Origin: Solirubrobacteraceae bacterium
Lineage (GTDB): Bacteria > Actinomycetota > Thermoleophilia > Solirubrobacterales > Solirubrobacteraceae
NCBI GenBank assembly: GCA_017882465.1
Contig: JADGPN010000010.1
Coordinates: 1 to 37,291, forward strand
Reading direction: 5' to 3'
DNA: 37,291 nucleotides
The position numbers and the translations under genes are program-made. Under the pieces are notes generated by a model. That model worked only from the letters and a program-made list of their open reading frames with translations, was not told the origin of the DNA and searched no databases. Below are positions 7,100 to 15,141 of the stretch, piece by piece (the first letter of the stretch is position 1; each line of letters starts with the position of its first letter).

Positions 7100-8305
7100 C
7101 TATTCCACCCTTTCGAACTCTCCGGTCTCGTCGACCTGCTCGAACTCGCCCGTCTCCAGGTCTCGTCGTACCCGCGCATCGATCTCGTGCTCACTGGTGT
7201 CCGGGTCGAGCTGACGCAGCTCGCGTGTCCGCAGACCCTTGAACTTGAAGATCTCGAGCACATAGATGAGGTACACGCTGGCCGCCAGCGCCAGCGCGCA
7301 CAGGGCCACCATCACGATCACCCAGCCGAAGTGGTAGTGGTGGGGCCGGCCGTGATCGTGGTAGGGGATGAACCGCAGCGCGATCGCCAGACCCGCCAGC
7401 ATCAGCGTCCAGCCGTACAAGTAGGTGACCGTCTTGCGCTGGCTGAAGCCGATCCGCGCCATTCGATGATGGAAGTGGTTGGCGTCGGCCGACCACGGCT
7501 TGCGGCCGTACTTGAGCCGTTTGGCGACCACGAAGGCGGTGTCGAGGAAGGGCACCGCGAGGATGAACAGCGGCACCACCAAGGCGACCACGGCGGTCGT
7601 CTTCAGTGTGCCCTGGATCGCCACCACGCCCAGCAAGTAGCCCAGCAGGTTGGCGCCGGAGTCGCCCATGAAGATCGAAGCCGGCGGGAAGTTGTGGACC
7701 AGGAAGCCGAGCGCGGCGCCGGCGGTGAGCGCGGCCAGCACCGCCGCCTCGCTTCCCCCGCCCTGCAGGTCGAACGCGATGATCGCGAACGCGATCCCGT
7801 CGATCGCGCACAGCCCGGCCGCGAGCCCGTCCACGCCGTCGGAGAAGTTGACCACATTCATCATCCCCACCAGCCAGATCACCGTCAGCGTCGGCCCCTC
7901 GTGCGGGAACGTGAGCAGGCCGAAAAACGGGACCGTGAGCTCGGTCAGCTTGACGCCGGCCCGCACCGCGATCAGCGCCGCGCCGATCTGCCCCACCAGC
8001 TTCAGCAGCGGCTGCAGGTCCCAGATGTCGTCGATCACGCCCACCAGCGTGATCACCACCCCGCCGAGCACGATCGCCCGCGTGGGTGTGTTGGGGCTCT
8101 CCGGCAGCCAGATGGCCGCCGCGATCAGCACGCCGATCAGGATCGCGATCCCGCCCAGCAGCGGCGTCTCCTTGCTCGCCAGGCCCCGGTCCTTGGGTTT
8201 GTCCACGGCGCCCACGCGGCGCGCCGCCCGGGCCGCGAGCGGCGTCAGCAGCGCGGCGGCGGCCATCGCTACGAGGAAGGCATACACGGCGTCCCAGTAC
8301 CGCAT
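7100..8305 (-). CDS. wecA: Undecaprenyl-phosphate GlcNAc-1-phosphate transferase (WecA/TagO/MraY superfamily)
   Basis: It transfers a sugar-1-phosphate from a UDP-sugar to undecaprenyl phosphate, the first step in building arabinogalactan-, teichoic acid- or O-antigen-like polymers. The 401-residue polytopic protein shows GVIDDIWDL (D92, D93), NVVNFSDGVDG (150-160), MGDSGANLLG (213-222) and the HFHHR motif (277-281), which marks the WecA/TagO branch rather than MraY. The tail after about 330 is hydrophilic and ends in a short duplication, ETGEFEQVD followed by ETGEFERVE, also visible at DNA level near 7105-7160. In mycobacteria the homologue lies directly before atpI, whereas here four genes intervene. 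The exact sugar is not provable from sequence. Confidence 0.9.
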   Translation of the reverse strand: MRYWDAVYAFLVAMAAAALLTPLAARAARRVGAVDKPKDRGLASKETPLLGGIAILIGVLIAAAIWLPESPNTPTRAIVLGGVVITLVGVIDDIWDLQPLLKLVGQIGAALIAVRAGVKLTELTVPFFGLLTFPHEGPTLTVIWLVGMMNVVNFSDGVDGLAAGLCAIDGIAFAIIAFDLQGGGSEAAVLAALTAGAALGFLVHNFPPASIFMGDSGANLLGYLLGVVAIQGTLKTTAVVALVVPLFILAVPFLDTAFVVAKRLKYGRKPWSADANHFHHRMARIGFSQRKTVTYLYGWTLMLAGLAIALRFIPYHDHGRPHHYHFGWVIVMVALCALALAASVYLIYVLEIFKFKGLRTRELRQLDPDTSEHEIDARVRRDLETGEFEQVDETGEFERVE

Positions 8306-8503
8306 GGCGTGCCCGTAGCATGGCAGCCGACAAGGACCGCAGGCCTCCAGCGGTCACGGCGGCCGGGCGATCAATGCCTGCGCGATCCTGGCCACTACGG
8401 CGGGCGGAGCCTCCTCGAGCTGCCGCCGAGGAAGCGCGGGCGCCGCCGGCCCGCGCCCGCCAAGCGCCACCCGGAGCCGCGCGCCGAGGGAGCGCGAACC
8501 CCC

Positions 8504-9796
<1,293 letters not shown>

Positions 9797-9804
9797 TGGG
9801 CGCG

Positions 9805-9810
9805 ACGATA
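9805..9810 (-). promoter_or_regulatory. TATCGT -10 box, leaderless glyA
   Basis: TATCGT on the minus strand lies eight bases before the GTG start of glyA. This would start the mRNA at or next to the start codon and fits the absence of a Shine-Dalgarno sequence. Confidence 0.45.
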
Positions 9811-9845
9811 GCAGCGCCGGAGGCGGCAGACGAGCCTCGACGAGC

Positions 9846-10442
9846 TCAGCCCAGCACGGCTGCGATCTCCTCCTCGGCCACCGCCCCGGCGCGGGCAATC
9901 GACCAGCCCGACCCCTCCTCGTATCCCCGCAGATCGATCACCGTCGACGGGGTTCCCGCCAGCTCACCGCCGTCGATCACCAGGTCCGCCGAGCTGCGCA
10001 GCAGCTCTGGCACATGCTCGACGCGGCGCGGATCGGGCCCGCCGGCGCGGTTGGCGCTCGACTGCAGCACCGGCCACCTGACGCGCGCGAGCCGCTCACT
10101 GCGCGGCACCCGCAGACCCAGCGTCGCGGGGTCCGCGCCGCAGGCCAGTCCGAACCTGGCGCTCGGGTTGGGCAACAGGACGCTGAGCGCCCCCGGCATC
10201 AGGCGCCCGAGCGCGGCCCGCGTGCGCGGCCCCAGCTCCGGCAGGGCCGCGAAGGCCAGCGAGAGGTCGAAGAACATGATCGCCGAGGGCTTGTCGAGCG
10301 GCCTGCGCTTGAGCAGGTAGAGCCGCTCGACGGCGAAGCGATTTTCGGGGTCGCAGGCGATCCCGTACACGGTGTCGGTCGGGAACACCGCCACTCCGCC
10401 GACCGCCAGGCAGCGGTCGAATGCCTCGGAGTCGTCGTCCAT
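9846..10442 (-). CDS. tsaC: L-threonylcarbamoyladenylate synthase (YrdC/Sua5 domain)
   Basis: It makes threonylcarbamoyl-AMP from threonine, bicarbonate and ATP for the t6A37 modification of ANN-decoding tRNAs. The 198-residue protein contains [12 protein letters not shown] (about 20-31), [13 protein letters not shown] (45-57), [10 protein letters not shown] (about 82-91) and the SSANRAGG block (about 127-134) typical of YrdC. Only this domain is present, without a Sua5 C-terminal extension. The start ATG lies 18 bases after the prmC stop. The prfA-prmC-tsaC series joins translation termination with tRNA modification and is very widely conserved. Confidence 0.94.
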   Translation of the reverse strand: MDDDSEAFDRCLAVGGVAVFPTDTVYGIACDPENRFAVERLYLLKRRPLDKPSAIMFFDLSLAFAALPELGPRTRAALGRLMPGALSVLLPNPSARFGLACGADPATLGLRVPRSERLARVRWPVLQSSANRAGGPDPRRVEHVPELLRSSADLVIDGGELAGTPSTVIDLRGYEEGSGWSIARAGAVAEEEIAAVLG

Positions 10443-10460
10443 CTGTGCCCCGGTCGTCGT

Positions 10461-11288
10461 TCACCGGCGCCCGACGAGGACGCGTTCGTGGCCGGCGAGG
10501 TCGCTCAGTCGCTGCACCGAACGGAATCCGGCCGCGCCGAGCAGCTCCGCCACCGCGCCGGCCTGACCGGCGCCGATCTCCAGCCCGACCAACTGCGTTC
10601 CGGCCAGCGTCCTGACGAGGCGGCGGACGACGTCGAGCCCGTCGGGGCCGCCGCCCCAGATCGCGGGCGCCGGCTCGTAGCGCGCGATCTCGGGCGCCAG
10701 CTCGGACCCCGGCTCCACGTACGGGAGGTTGGCCAGCACCGCGTCGTGGACACCGCCGCAGGCCAGCTCGCCCTCGGCGAACCGCACCTCGAGGCCCAGC
10801 CGGGCGGCATTGGCGCGGGCCACCGCCAGCGCATCCGCGCTGATGTCGGTGGCCGACACGTCGAGGTCCGGCCGCTCGTCCTTGAGCGCCAGCGCCACCG
10901 CCCCACTGCCGGTCCCGACGTCCACGACGCGCGCGCCGCGGTCCAGCGACAGCCCGACCTCGACCAGCAGCTCGGTCTCCGGGCGTGGGATCAGCACCCG
11001 CCGGTCCACGGCGAGCGAGATCCGCCGGAACTCCCGGTGGCCGAGGATGTAGGCCACGGGCTCGCGCTCCACCCGCCGGGCGATCAGCGCCTCGAAGGCC
11101 CCGGACTGGGCGTCGTCCAGGCCGGTTCCGGGTGCGGCCAGGTACAGGCCGGTCCGCGTCACCCCGAGCACCTCGGCGAGCAGCAGCTCGGTGTCGAGTC
11201 GCGGCGTGTCGCAGCCGGCGTCCGCGAGCCGCCCGGTCGCGCGGCTCAGCAGCTGGCTGACGGTGGCCGGCGCCGCCGTCTCAGGCAC
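10461..11288 (-). CDS. prmC: Peptide chain release factor N5-glutamine methyltransferase
   Basis: It methylates the glutamine of the GGQ motif in release factors, using S-adenosylmethionine. The start used here is GTG at 11288 (275 residues), inside the end of prfA, with GGAGGAG about eight bases upstream inside prfA. The helical N-terminal domain ends near YILGHREF (about 80-87). IPRPETELLVE follows, then the SAM motif VVDVGTGSGAVAL (about 122-134) and ANLPYVEPG, where the usual NPPY catalytic motif reads NLPY. That change keeps the asparagine, and I think it occurs in other actinobacterial homologues. The overlap with prfA means the enzyme and its substrate are translated together. Confidence 0.95.
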   Translation of the reverse strand: MPETAAPATVSQLLSRATGRLADAGCDTPRLDTELLLAEVLGVTRTGLYLAAPGTGLDDAQSGAFEALIARRVEREPVAYILGHREFRRISLAVDRRVLIPRPETELLVEVGLSLDRGARVVDVGTGSGAVALALKDERPDLDVSATDISADALAVARANAARLGLEVRFAEGELACGGVHDAVLANLPYVEPGSELAPEIARYEPAPAIWGGGPDGLDVVRRLVRTLAGTQLVGLEIGAGQAGAVAELLGAAGFRSVQRLSDLAGHERVLVGRR

Positions 11289-12330
11289 TCGCGCGCTCCT
11301 CCAGCCGCCGGCGCTTCTCGTCATCCTGGAGCGCGGCCGTGAGCTCGTCGAGCTCCCCGATCAGGATCGCGTCGAGGTTGTGCACGAGCAGGTTTATCCG
11401 GTGGTCCTTGACGCGCTTCTCGCCGTAGTTGTAGGTGCGGATCTTCTCCGCCCGCTCGCCGGTGCCCACCTGCGCCTGGCGGCTGGCGGCCAGCTCCGCC
11501 TGCTGCTCGGCCAGCGCCCGCTCGTACAGGCGCGCCCGCAGCACCCGCATCGCGCGCTCGCGGTTCTGCAGCTGGGACTTCTCGTCCTGCATCGAGACGA
11601 CGATCCCCGTCGGCTTGTGCGTGATCCGCACCGCGGAGTCGGTCGTGTTGACCGACTGCCCGCCGGGACCGGAGGAGCGGTAGACGTCGATCTGGAGGTC
11701 GTTCTCGTCCACGTCGACCTCGACGTCCTCGGCCTCGGGGAGCACCGCCACCGTGGCCGTCGAGGTGTGCACCCGTCCCTGGGACTCGGTCTCGGGAACG
11801 CGCTGCACGCGGTGGGTGCCACCCTCGAACTTGAATACCGAGTACGCCCCGTCGCCCTTGATCGCGAACGTGTAGGTGCCGTCACCGACCGACAGCGGCT
11901 CGGTCGTGAATCTCCGCCGCTCGGCGTAGCGCGTGAGCATCCGGAACAGGTCTCGGGCCCACAACCCAGCCTCCTCGCCACCGGCCCCGGAGCGGATCTC
12001 GACGATCACGTTCTTCTCGTCGTTGGGATCGCGCTCGACCATCGCCAGGCGGATCTCCTCCTCCAGCGCTTCCATCTGCCCGCGCGAGGCTTCCAGCATC
12101 TCCCGGAGCTCCGAGTCGTCGCCGTCCTCGGCCAGCAGCTCTCGTGCCCCGGCGGCGTCATCGGCCGCGCGCCGGTACTCGCCGGCCAGCCGGGCGGCGG
12201 GTTCCAGCTCGCTGTAGGCGCGGCTCGCGGCGGTGAACCGGGCCCGGTCGCCGATCACCTCCGGGTCCGAGAGCTCGCTCTCGAGGGCCCCGAAACGCGC
12301 TGCGATCTGCTCTATCAGCTCGTCGATCAT
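11281..12330 (-). CDS. prfA: Peptide chain release factor 1
   Basis: RF1 recognises UAA and UAG and triggers peptidyl-tRNA hydrolysis. The 349-residue protein has the codon-recognition tripeptide region HRVQRVPETESQGRVHTS (PxT read as PET), the catalytic GGQ in SSGPGGQSVNTTDSAVRITH and the usual C-terminal basic region with KIRTYNYGEKRVKDHR. The PxT motif separates it from RF2. No programmed frameshift is present. The start ATG at 12330 has no Shine-Dalgarno but has a TAGACT box nine bases upstream. prmC overlaps the 3' end. Confidence 0.97.
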   Translation of the reverse strand: MIDELIEQIAARFGALESELSDPEVIGDRARFTAASRAYSELEPAARLAGEYRRAADDAAGARELLAEDGDDSELREMLEASRGQMEALEEEIRLAMVERDPNDEKNVIVEIRSGAGGEEAGLWARDLFRMLTRYAERRRFTTEPLSVGDGTYTFAIKGDGAYSVFKFEGGTHRVQRVPETESQGRVHTSTATVAVLPEAEDVEVDVDENDLQIDVYRSSGPGGQSVNTTDSAVRITHKPTGIVVSMQDEKSQLQNRERAMRVLRARLYERALAEQQAELAASRQAQVGTGERAEKIRTYNYGEKRVKDHRINLLVHNLDAILIGELDELTAALQDDEKRRRLEERASA

Positions 12331-12339
12331 CTTGAGCCG

Positions 12340-12345
12340 AGTCTA
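12340..12345 (-). promoter_or_regulatory. TAGACT -10 box before prfA
   Basis: TAGACT on the minus strand ends nine bases before the prfA ATG. It would start a nearly leaderless prfA-prmC-tsaC mRNA just after the hairpin pair at 12350-12406. Confidence 0.4.
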
Positions 12346-12349
12346 TGAC

Positions 12350-12406
12350 CCGCGCGCCGTGGCGCGCGGCCCCTCGATCCCTGAGCCGCGCGCCGCAGCG
12401 CGCGGC
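12350..12406. repeat. Two tandem GC-rich palindromes between csbD and prfA
   Basis: CCGCGCGCC-GT-GGCGCGCGG at 12350-12369 and GCCGCGCGC-CGCA-GCGCGCGGC at 12385-12406 are each near-perfect hairpins with nine-pair stems. They are about 36 bases apart and both are followed by CCCCTCgATCC-like sequence, so they form an imperfect direct repeat. They could end the csbD transcript or be a small REP-like element. No T-run follows on either strand. Confidence 0.7.
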
Positions 12407-12489
12407 CCCTCAATCCGCCCCGGATCGGGCACGCGGCGACGGGACCGGGCGAGCGCTCCACGCGCCCGCCCGGCCGCTTGCGCCCCGCT

Positions 12490-12672
12490 CTACTTGTCGG
12501 GGTTCACGACGTCCTTGATCTTGTCGGCGACGTCGCCGACCTTGTCCTTGACGCTGCCGGCTGCGCGGTCGACGCGACCCTCGTCGCGAAGACTGTCGTT
12601 GTCGGTCAGGTCGCCGGCTGCCTGCTTGACCCGGCCCTTCGCCTCATCAATCTTGCCGTCGGTATCAGCCAT
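12490..12672 (-). CDS. CsbD-family stress protein
   Basis: A 60-residue, highly charged protein without hydrophobic core: GKIDEAKGRVKQAAGDLTDN at 6-25, then repeated AAG..KDKVGD.ADKIKD segments typical of CsbD/YjbJ proteins. These are abundant in general stress and stationary phase, and their molecular role is unsettled. AAAGGAG lies seven bases before the ATG. About 65 bases upstream is a GTTT-N15-GGGTAG element like the promoters of SigB/SigF stress sigma factors, which matches the family's known SigB control in Bacillus. It is the only small stress gene in the housekeeping block. Confidence 0.9.
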   Translation of the reverse strand: MADTDGKIDEAKGRVKQAAGDLTDNDSLRDEGRVDRAAGSVKDKVGDVADKIKDVVNPDK

Positions 12673-12735
12673 GTCGTGGCTCCTTTCGGTTTCGTGACCG
12701 CGGGCGCCCTCGCGAGAGGTCGCCCCGATTAGGGA

Positions 12736-12760
12736 CTACCCGCTGGGCGCGAAGGGAAAC
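12736..12760 (-). promoter_or_regulatory. Stress-sigma (SigB/SigF-type) promoter of csbD
   Basis: On the minus strand GTTT (12760-12757) is followed, after 15 bases, by GGGTAG (12741-12736). Known SigB and SigF promoters read GTTT-N14/15-GGGTA(T). Transcription would begin near 12729, leaving a leader of roughly 55 bases with a good Shine-Dalgarno. Confidence 0.6.
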
Positions 12761-12789
12761 GGCGGGAGGCACGCGGCGAACGGGGCCGC

Positions 12790-13899
12790 TCAGGCCACGA
12801 CTTCGACGCCGACGAGGTCCTCGGGCGAGGCCTCGCCGGGGGTCTCGACCGCGAGCACCGCATCGAGCGCGGCGATGGCCACCGCCAGCTGGTCCAGGTC
12901 CGGCTCCCGGGTGGTGAGCTTCTGGAGCTGCAGCCCCGGATACATGATCGCCTGCACCCAGCGCTTGCGGCGGTTGCGCCCGGCCCATTTGATCACCTCG
13001 AACGAGAGGCCGGCGATCAGCGGCACGCCGAGGATCCTCGTCGCCACCAGCAGGTACCAGGCCGGCAGGCCGATCGGCGCGAACACGAAGATGGCCATGA
13101 TCATCACGATCAGCAGGAAGCTCGTGCCACAGCGCGGGTGCAGGCGCGAGTACAGCTTCGCCCGCTCGGGCGTCAGCTGGTCCTCGGCCTCGTAGCACGA
13201 GATCACCTTGTGCTCGGCCCCGTGGTATTCGAACACCCGCCGCAGGTCGGGAATCCGGGAGAGCAGGAACAGATAGCCGAGGAAGATCCCCGTTCGCAGC
13301 ACGCCCTCGACCGCCCAGAACAGGACCGAGGAGCTGAGCTGGTGCTTGATCAGGCTGGTCAGCCCGACCGGGACGACGAAGAACAGACCCACCGCGAACA
13401 CGACCGCGACCGTCACGGTGCCGGCCCAGGCGCCGCTGGAGATCTCCTCCTCCTCCCCGGGCATCTGCGCGTTGGCGGAGATGCCCAATGCGCGCAGCCC
13501 GATCCCCATCGACTCGGCCAGCGCGACCACGCCGCGAATCACCGGCCAGCGGAAGACCCGCCGCCGCTTGGACCAGGCCACCAGCGGGAACGTCCTGACC
13601 GAGATCTCGCCCCGGGCCTGCTCGTCGGCGGGCTTGCGCACCGCGACGGCCCACGTGGAGACGCCGCGCATCATCACGCCCTCCAGAACGGCCTGCCCGC
13701 CGACCGGCGCGTCCCGCGTCGCGGTCAGGCGACCCTCAGGCTGCCCGTCCGTCGTCGCGGTCAGGCGACGCTCTGGCGGCCCGTCCGCCGTCGCAGTCGG
13801 GCGACCCTCGCCCCCCCCGTTCCGCGTGGCGGAAGGGCGACCCTCAGGCTCCCCCTTCCGCGTGGCGGTCAGGCGTCCGTCCTCGCCGCCGGGCTCCAC
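12790..13899 (-). CDS. DUF1385 membrane protein with an N-terminal 12-residue repeat
   Basis: The family core begins at about residue 66 with VGGQAVLEGVMMRG and continues with EYHGAEHKVISCYEA and LHPRCGTSFLL, all hallmarks of DUF1385. Three to four membrane segments are seen. The function of the family is unknown. It is usually found next to rpmE and prfA, as here. The first 65 residues are unusual: five copies of a 12-residue unit such as GRLTATRKGEPE, rich in Arg, Thr, Gly and Glu. The start is GTG at 13899 with GGAAGAGA just upstream. A start behind the repeats is not obvious, because no ATG or GTG precedes VGGQAV closely. Total 369 residues. Confidence 0.88.
   Translation of the reverse strand: MEPGGEDGRLTATRKGEPEGRPSATRNGGGEGRPTATADGPPERRLTATTDGQPEGRLTATRDAPVGGQAVLEGVMMRGVSTWAVAVRKPADEQARGEISVRTFPLVAWSKRRRVFRWPVIRGVVALAESMGIGLRALGISANAQMPGEEEEISSGAWAGTVTVAVVFAVGLFFVVPVGLTSLIKHQLSSSVLFWAVEGVLRTGIFLGYLFLLSRIPDLRRVFEYHGAEHKVISCYEAEDQLTPERAKLYSRLHPRCGTSFLLIVMIMAIFVFAPIGLPAWYLLVATRILGVPLIAGLSFEVIKWAGRNRRKRWVQAIMYPGLQLQKLTTREPDLDQLAVAIAALDAVLAVETPGEASPEDLVGVEVVA
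13724..13898. repeat. 36-bp coding minisatellite, five units
   Basis: Units start at 13724, 13760, 13796, 13832 and 13868 (the last incomplete), each beginning GTCAGGCGACCCTC or a close variant on the plus strand. The period is exactly 36 bases, so gain or loss of units keeps the DUF1385 frame. A degenerate part-unit is visible just before 13724. The units are diverged by several substitutions each. Confidence 0.9.
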
Positions 13900-13909
13900 T
13901 CTCTTCCGC

Positions 13910-14140
13910 CTACCCGCCCGTGCTCGCGCGAGCGGCGCGCCGGCCCTTGGCCGCCCGCCGCTGGAAGCGCTCGACGCGGCCGCCGGTGTCGACCAGCTTC
14001 TGCCGGCCCGTATAGAACGGATGGCAGGCGGAGCAGATCTCGACGTGGATCTCGGATTGGGTCGAGCGGGTCATGAAGTCGTTGCCGCACGTGCAGGTCA
14101 CGTGGGCGTCGACGTAATCAGGATGAATGTCAGTCTTCAT
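13910..14140 (-). CDS. rpmE: 50S ribosomal protein L31
   Basis: The 76-residue protein has the four zinc ligands C16, C18, C36 and C39 (CTCGN and [10 protein letters not shown]), which identify the zinc-containing C+ form rather than the zinc-free starvation paralogue. The C-terminal part is basic and, after about residue 60, somewhat longer than in E. coli. It starts at ATG 14140, 10 bases after a TAGAAT box and without a Shine-Dalgarno. In related genomes rho often precedes rpmE. Here the upstream gene is a secreted protein instead. Confidence 0.97.
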   Translation of the reverse strand: MKTDIHPDYVDAHVTCTCGNDFMTRSTQSEIHVEICSACHPFYTGRQKLVDTGGRVERFQRRAAKGRRAARASTGG

Positions 14141-14150
14141 AGGACAGATG

Positions 14151-14156
14151 ATTCTA
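14151..14156 (-). promoter_or_regulatory. TAGAAT -10 box before rpmE
   Basis: TAGAAT on the minus strand, ten bases upstream of the rpmE ATG. It suggests a separate promoter and a leader of only a few bases. No good -35 hexamer is visible at 16-18 bases. Confidence 0.45.
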
Positions 14157-14237
14157 GCGGGGCCTGTCCAGCGCCCCGCCGGGCCGCCGCACGGCCTCTC
14201 GCCGCGCCGTCGAGTGCGGGCAGGACACCCGAGCGCC

Positions 14238-15038
14238 TCACGACCCGGCAGCCCGGCAGCTGGCCTGGAGCCGGTTGTTGGACGGGTTGAAGTCGAGGAT
14301 CCGCTGCGACGGGTCCACGGTCACGACCGGTGCCGTGGCCGAAGTGCAGACCGGGCCCAGGAACGTCTCCGTCCGGGTCTTGTGGGCGCCGAGGCGCGGG
14401 ACGATCCGGCTCACGACCCGACCGCTCGTCGCGAATTGGAGCACGAACGGCCCCGCGGCCGTTGCGCCGCCGTTTCGGATCAGGACCACATAGCTGCTGA
14501 GGTTGGGCTTCCCCGCGACCGGCACGATCGCGATCGATCGCACCGAGAGGTCGGGGCGCAGCTCGGGCTGGAAGCAGCTCGCCGTCGTCCTCGTGTGCGT
14601 GTCCAGCACCCGGCCCTTGGCGCCGACCCAGCGGAACACCACCCGATAGCGGTAGGCGGCGGGGGCAGGAAGGGCGGCCACGGGATGGCTGAGGACCCAT
14701 ACATCGCCGGGACGCTGTCCGAGCGTCGGCTGGTCGAGCGGGGACAACCAGGTGCCGAGATCACCGCCGCGCACCACGGTGAACGGGCCGCTGGACTTGG
14801 TCCGGGTGAGCAGATCGAATCGGACCGACATCTTCTGCGTCCCGGAGACCGGTCGCATGATCGCGGTCACCGACACCGTCCGGCCCACCGGGTCGATGGA
14901 GCGCTGGCACTCGAACCCGCGCAGATGCGAGCGTGGCGGCGTGGTGGCGGCGCGGGCCCCGGATGACGGCGCCGCCGTGGCGGTGCCGGCCAGCCCGACC
15001 GTGCACAGGACTCCGGCGATGGCGGCGAATCGCTTCAT
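14238..15038 (-). CDS. Secreted protein with a C-terminal CARDB-like domain, function unknown
   Basis: The ATG at 15038 opens a typical Sec signal peptide ([20 protein letters not shown], cleavage probably after ATAAP-like residues near 22). The frame upstream is longer but has no such start. The exported part has two beta-rich halves. The C-terminal half begins [12 protein letters not shown], contains [17 protein letters not shown] and ends with [15 protein letters not shown], the pattern of CARDB/adhesion-like immunoglobulin folds in which the ending resembles (E)SNESNN. Six cysteines or fewer could pair outside the cell. No enzyme motif was seen. It stands alone between rpmE and the ETF operon. 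266 residues. Confidence 0.75.
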   Translation of the reverse strand: MKRFAAIAGVLCTVGLAGTATAAPSSGARAATTPPRSHLRGFECQRSIDPVGRTVSVTAIMRPVSGTQKMSVRFDLLTRTKSSGPFTVVRGGDLGTWLSPLDQPTLGQRPGDVWVLSHPVAALPAPAAYRYRVVFRWVGAKGRVLDTHTRTTASCFQPELRPDLSVRSIAIVPVAGKPNLSSYVVLIRNGGATAAGPFVLQFATSGRVVSRIVPRLGAHKTRTETFLGPVCTSATAPVVTVDPSQRILDFNPSNNRLQASCRAAGS

Positions 15039-15141
15039 GCCCTCATAACAACTCACTTGGCCGGAAGTTTCCACGTTATGCCGCACACCGGCCAACGGCG
15101 GGCTCAGGCAGGACCCGAGCCCGCGCGCCGCGCCGGCAGCC

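Noticed and set aside
12424-12489. Intrinsic terminator behind csbD
   Set aside because: GC-rich inverted bases occur, but there is no clear stem plus T-run. The palindromes further on are better candidates.
13724-13898. 36-bp repeats as a CRISPR array
   Set aside because: The units are directly adjacent without spacers, are diverged, and code for a 12-residue protein repeat. No cas genes are nearby.
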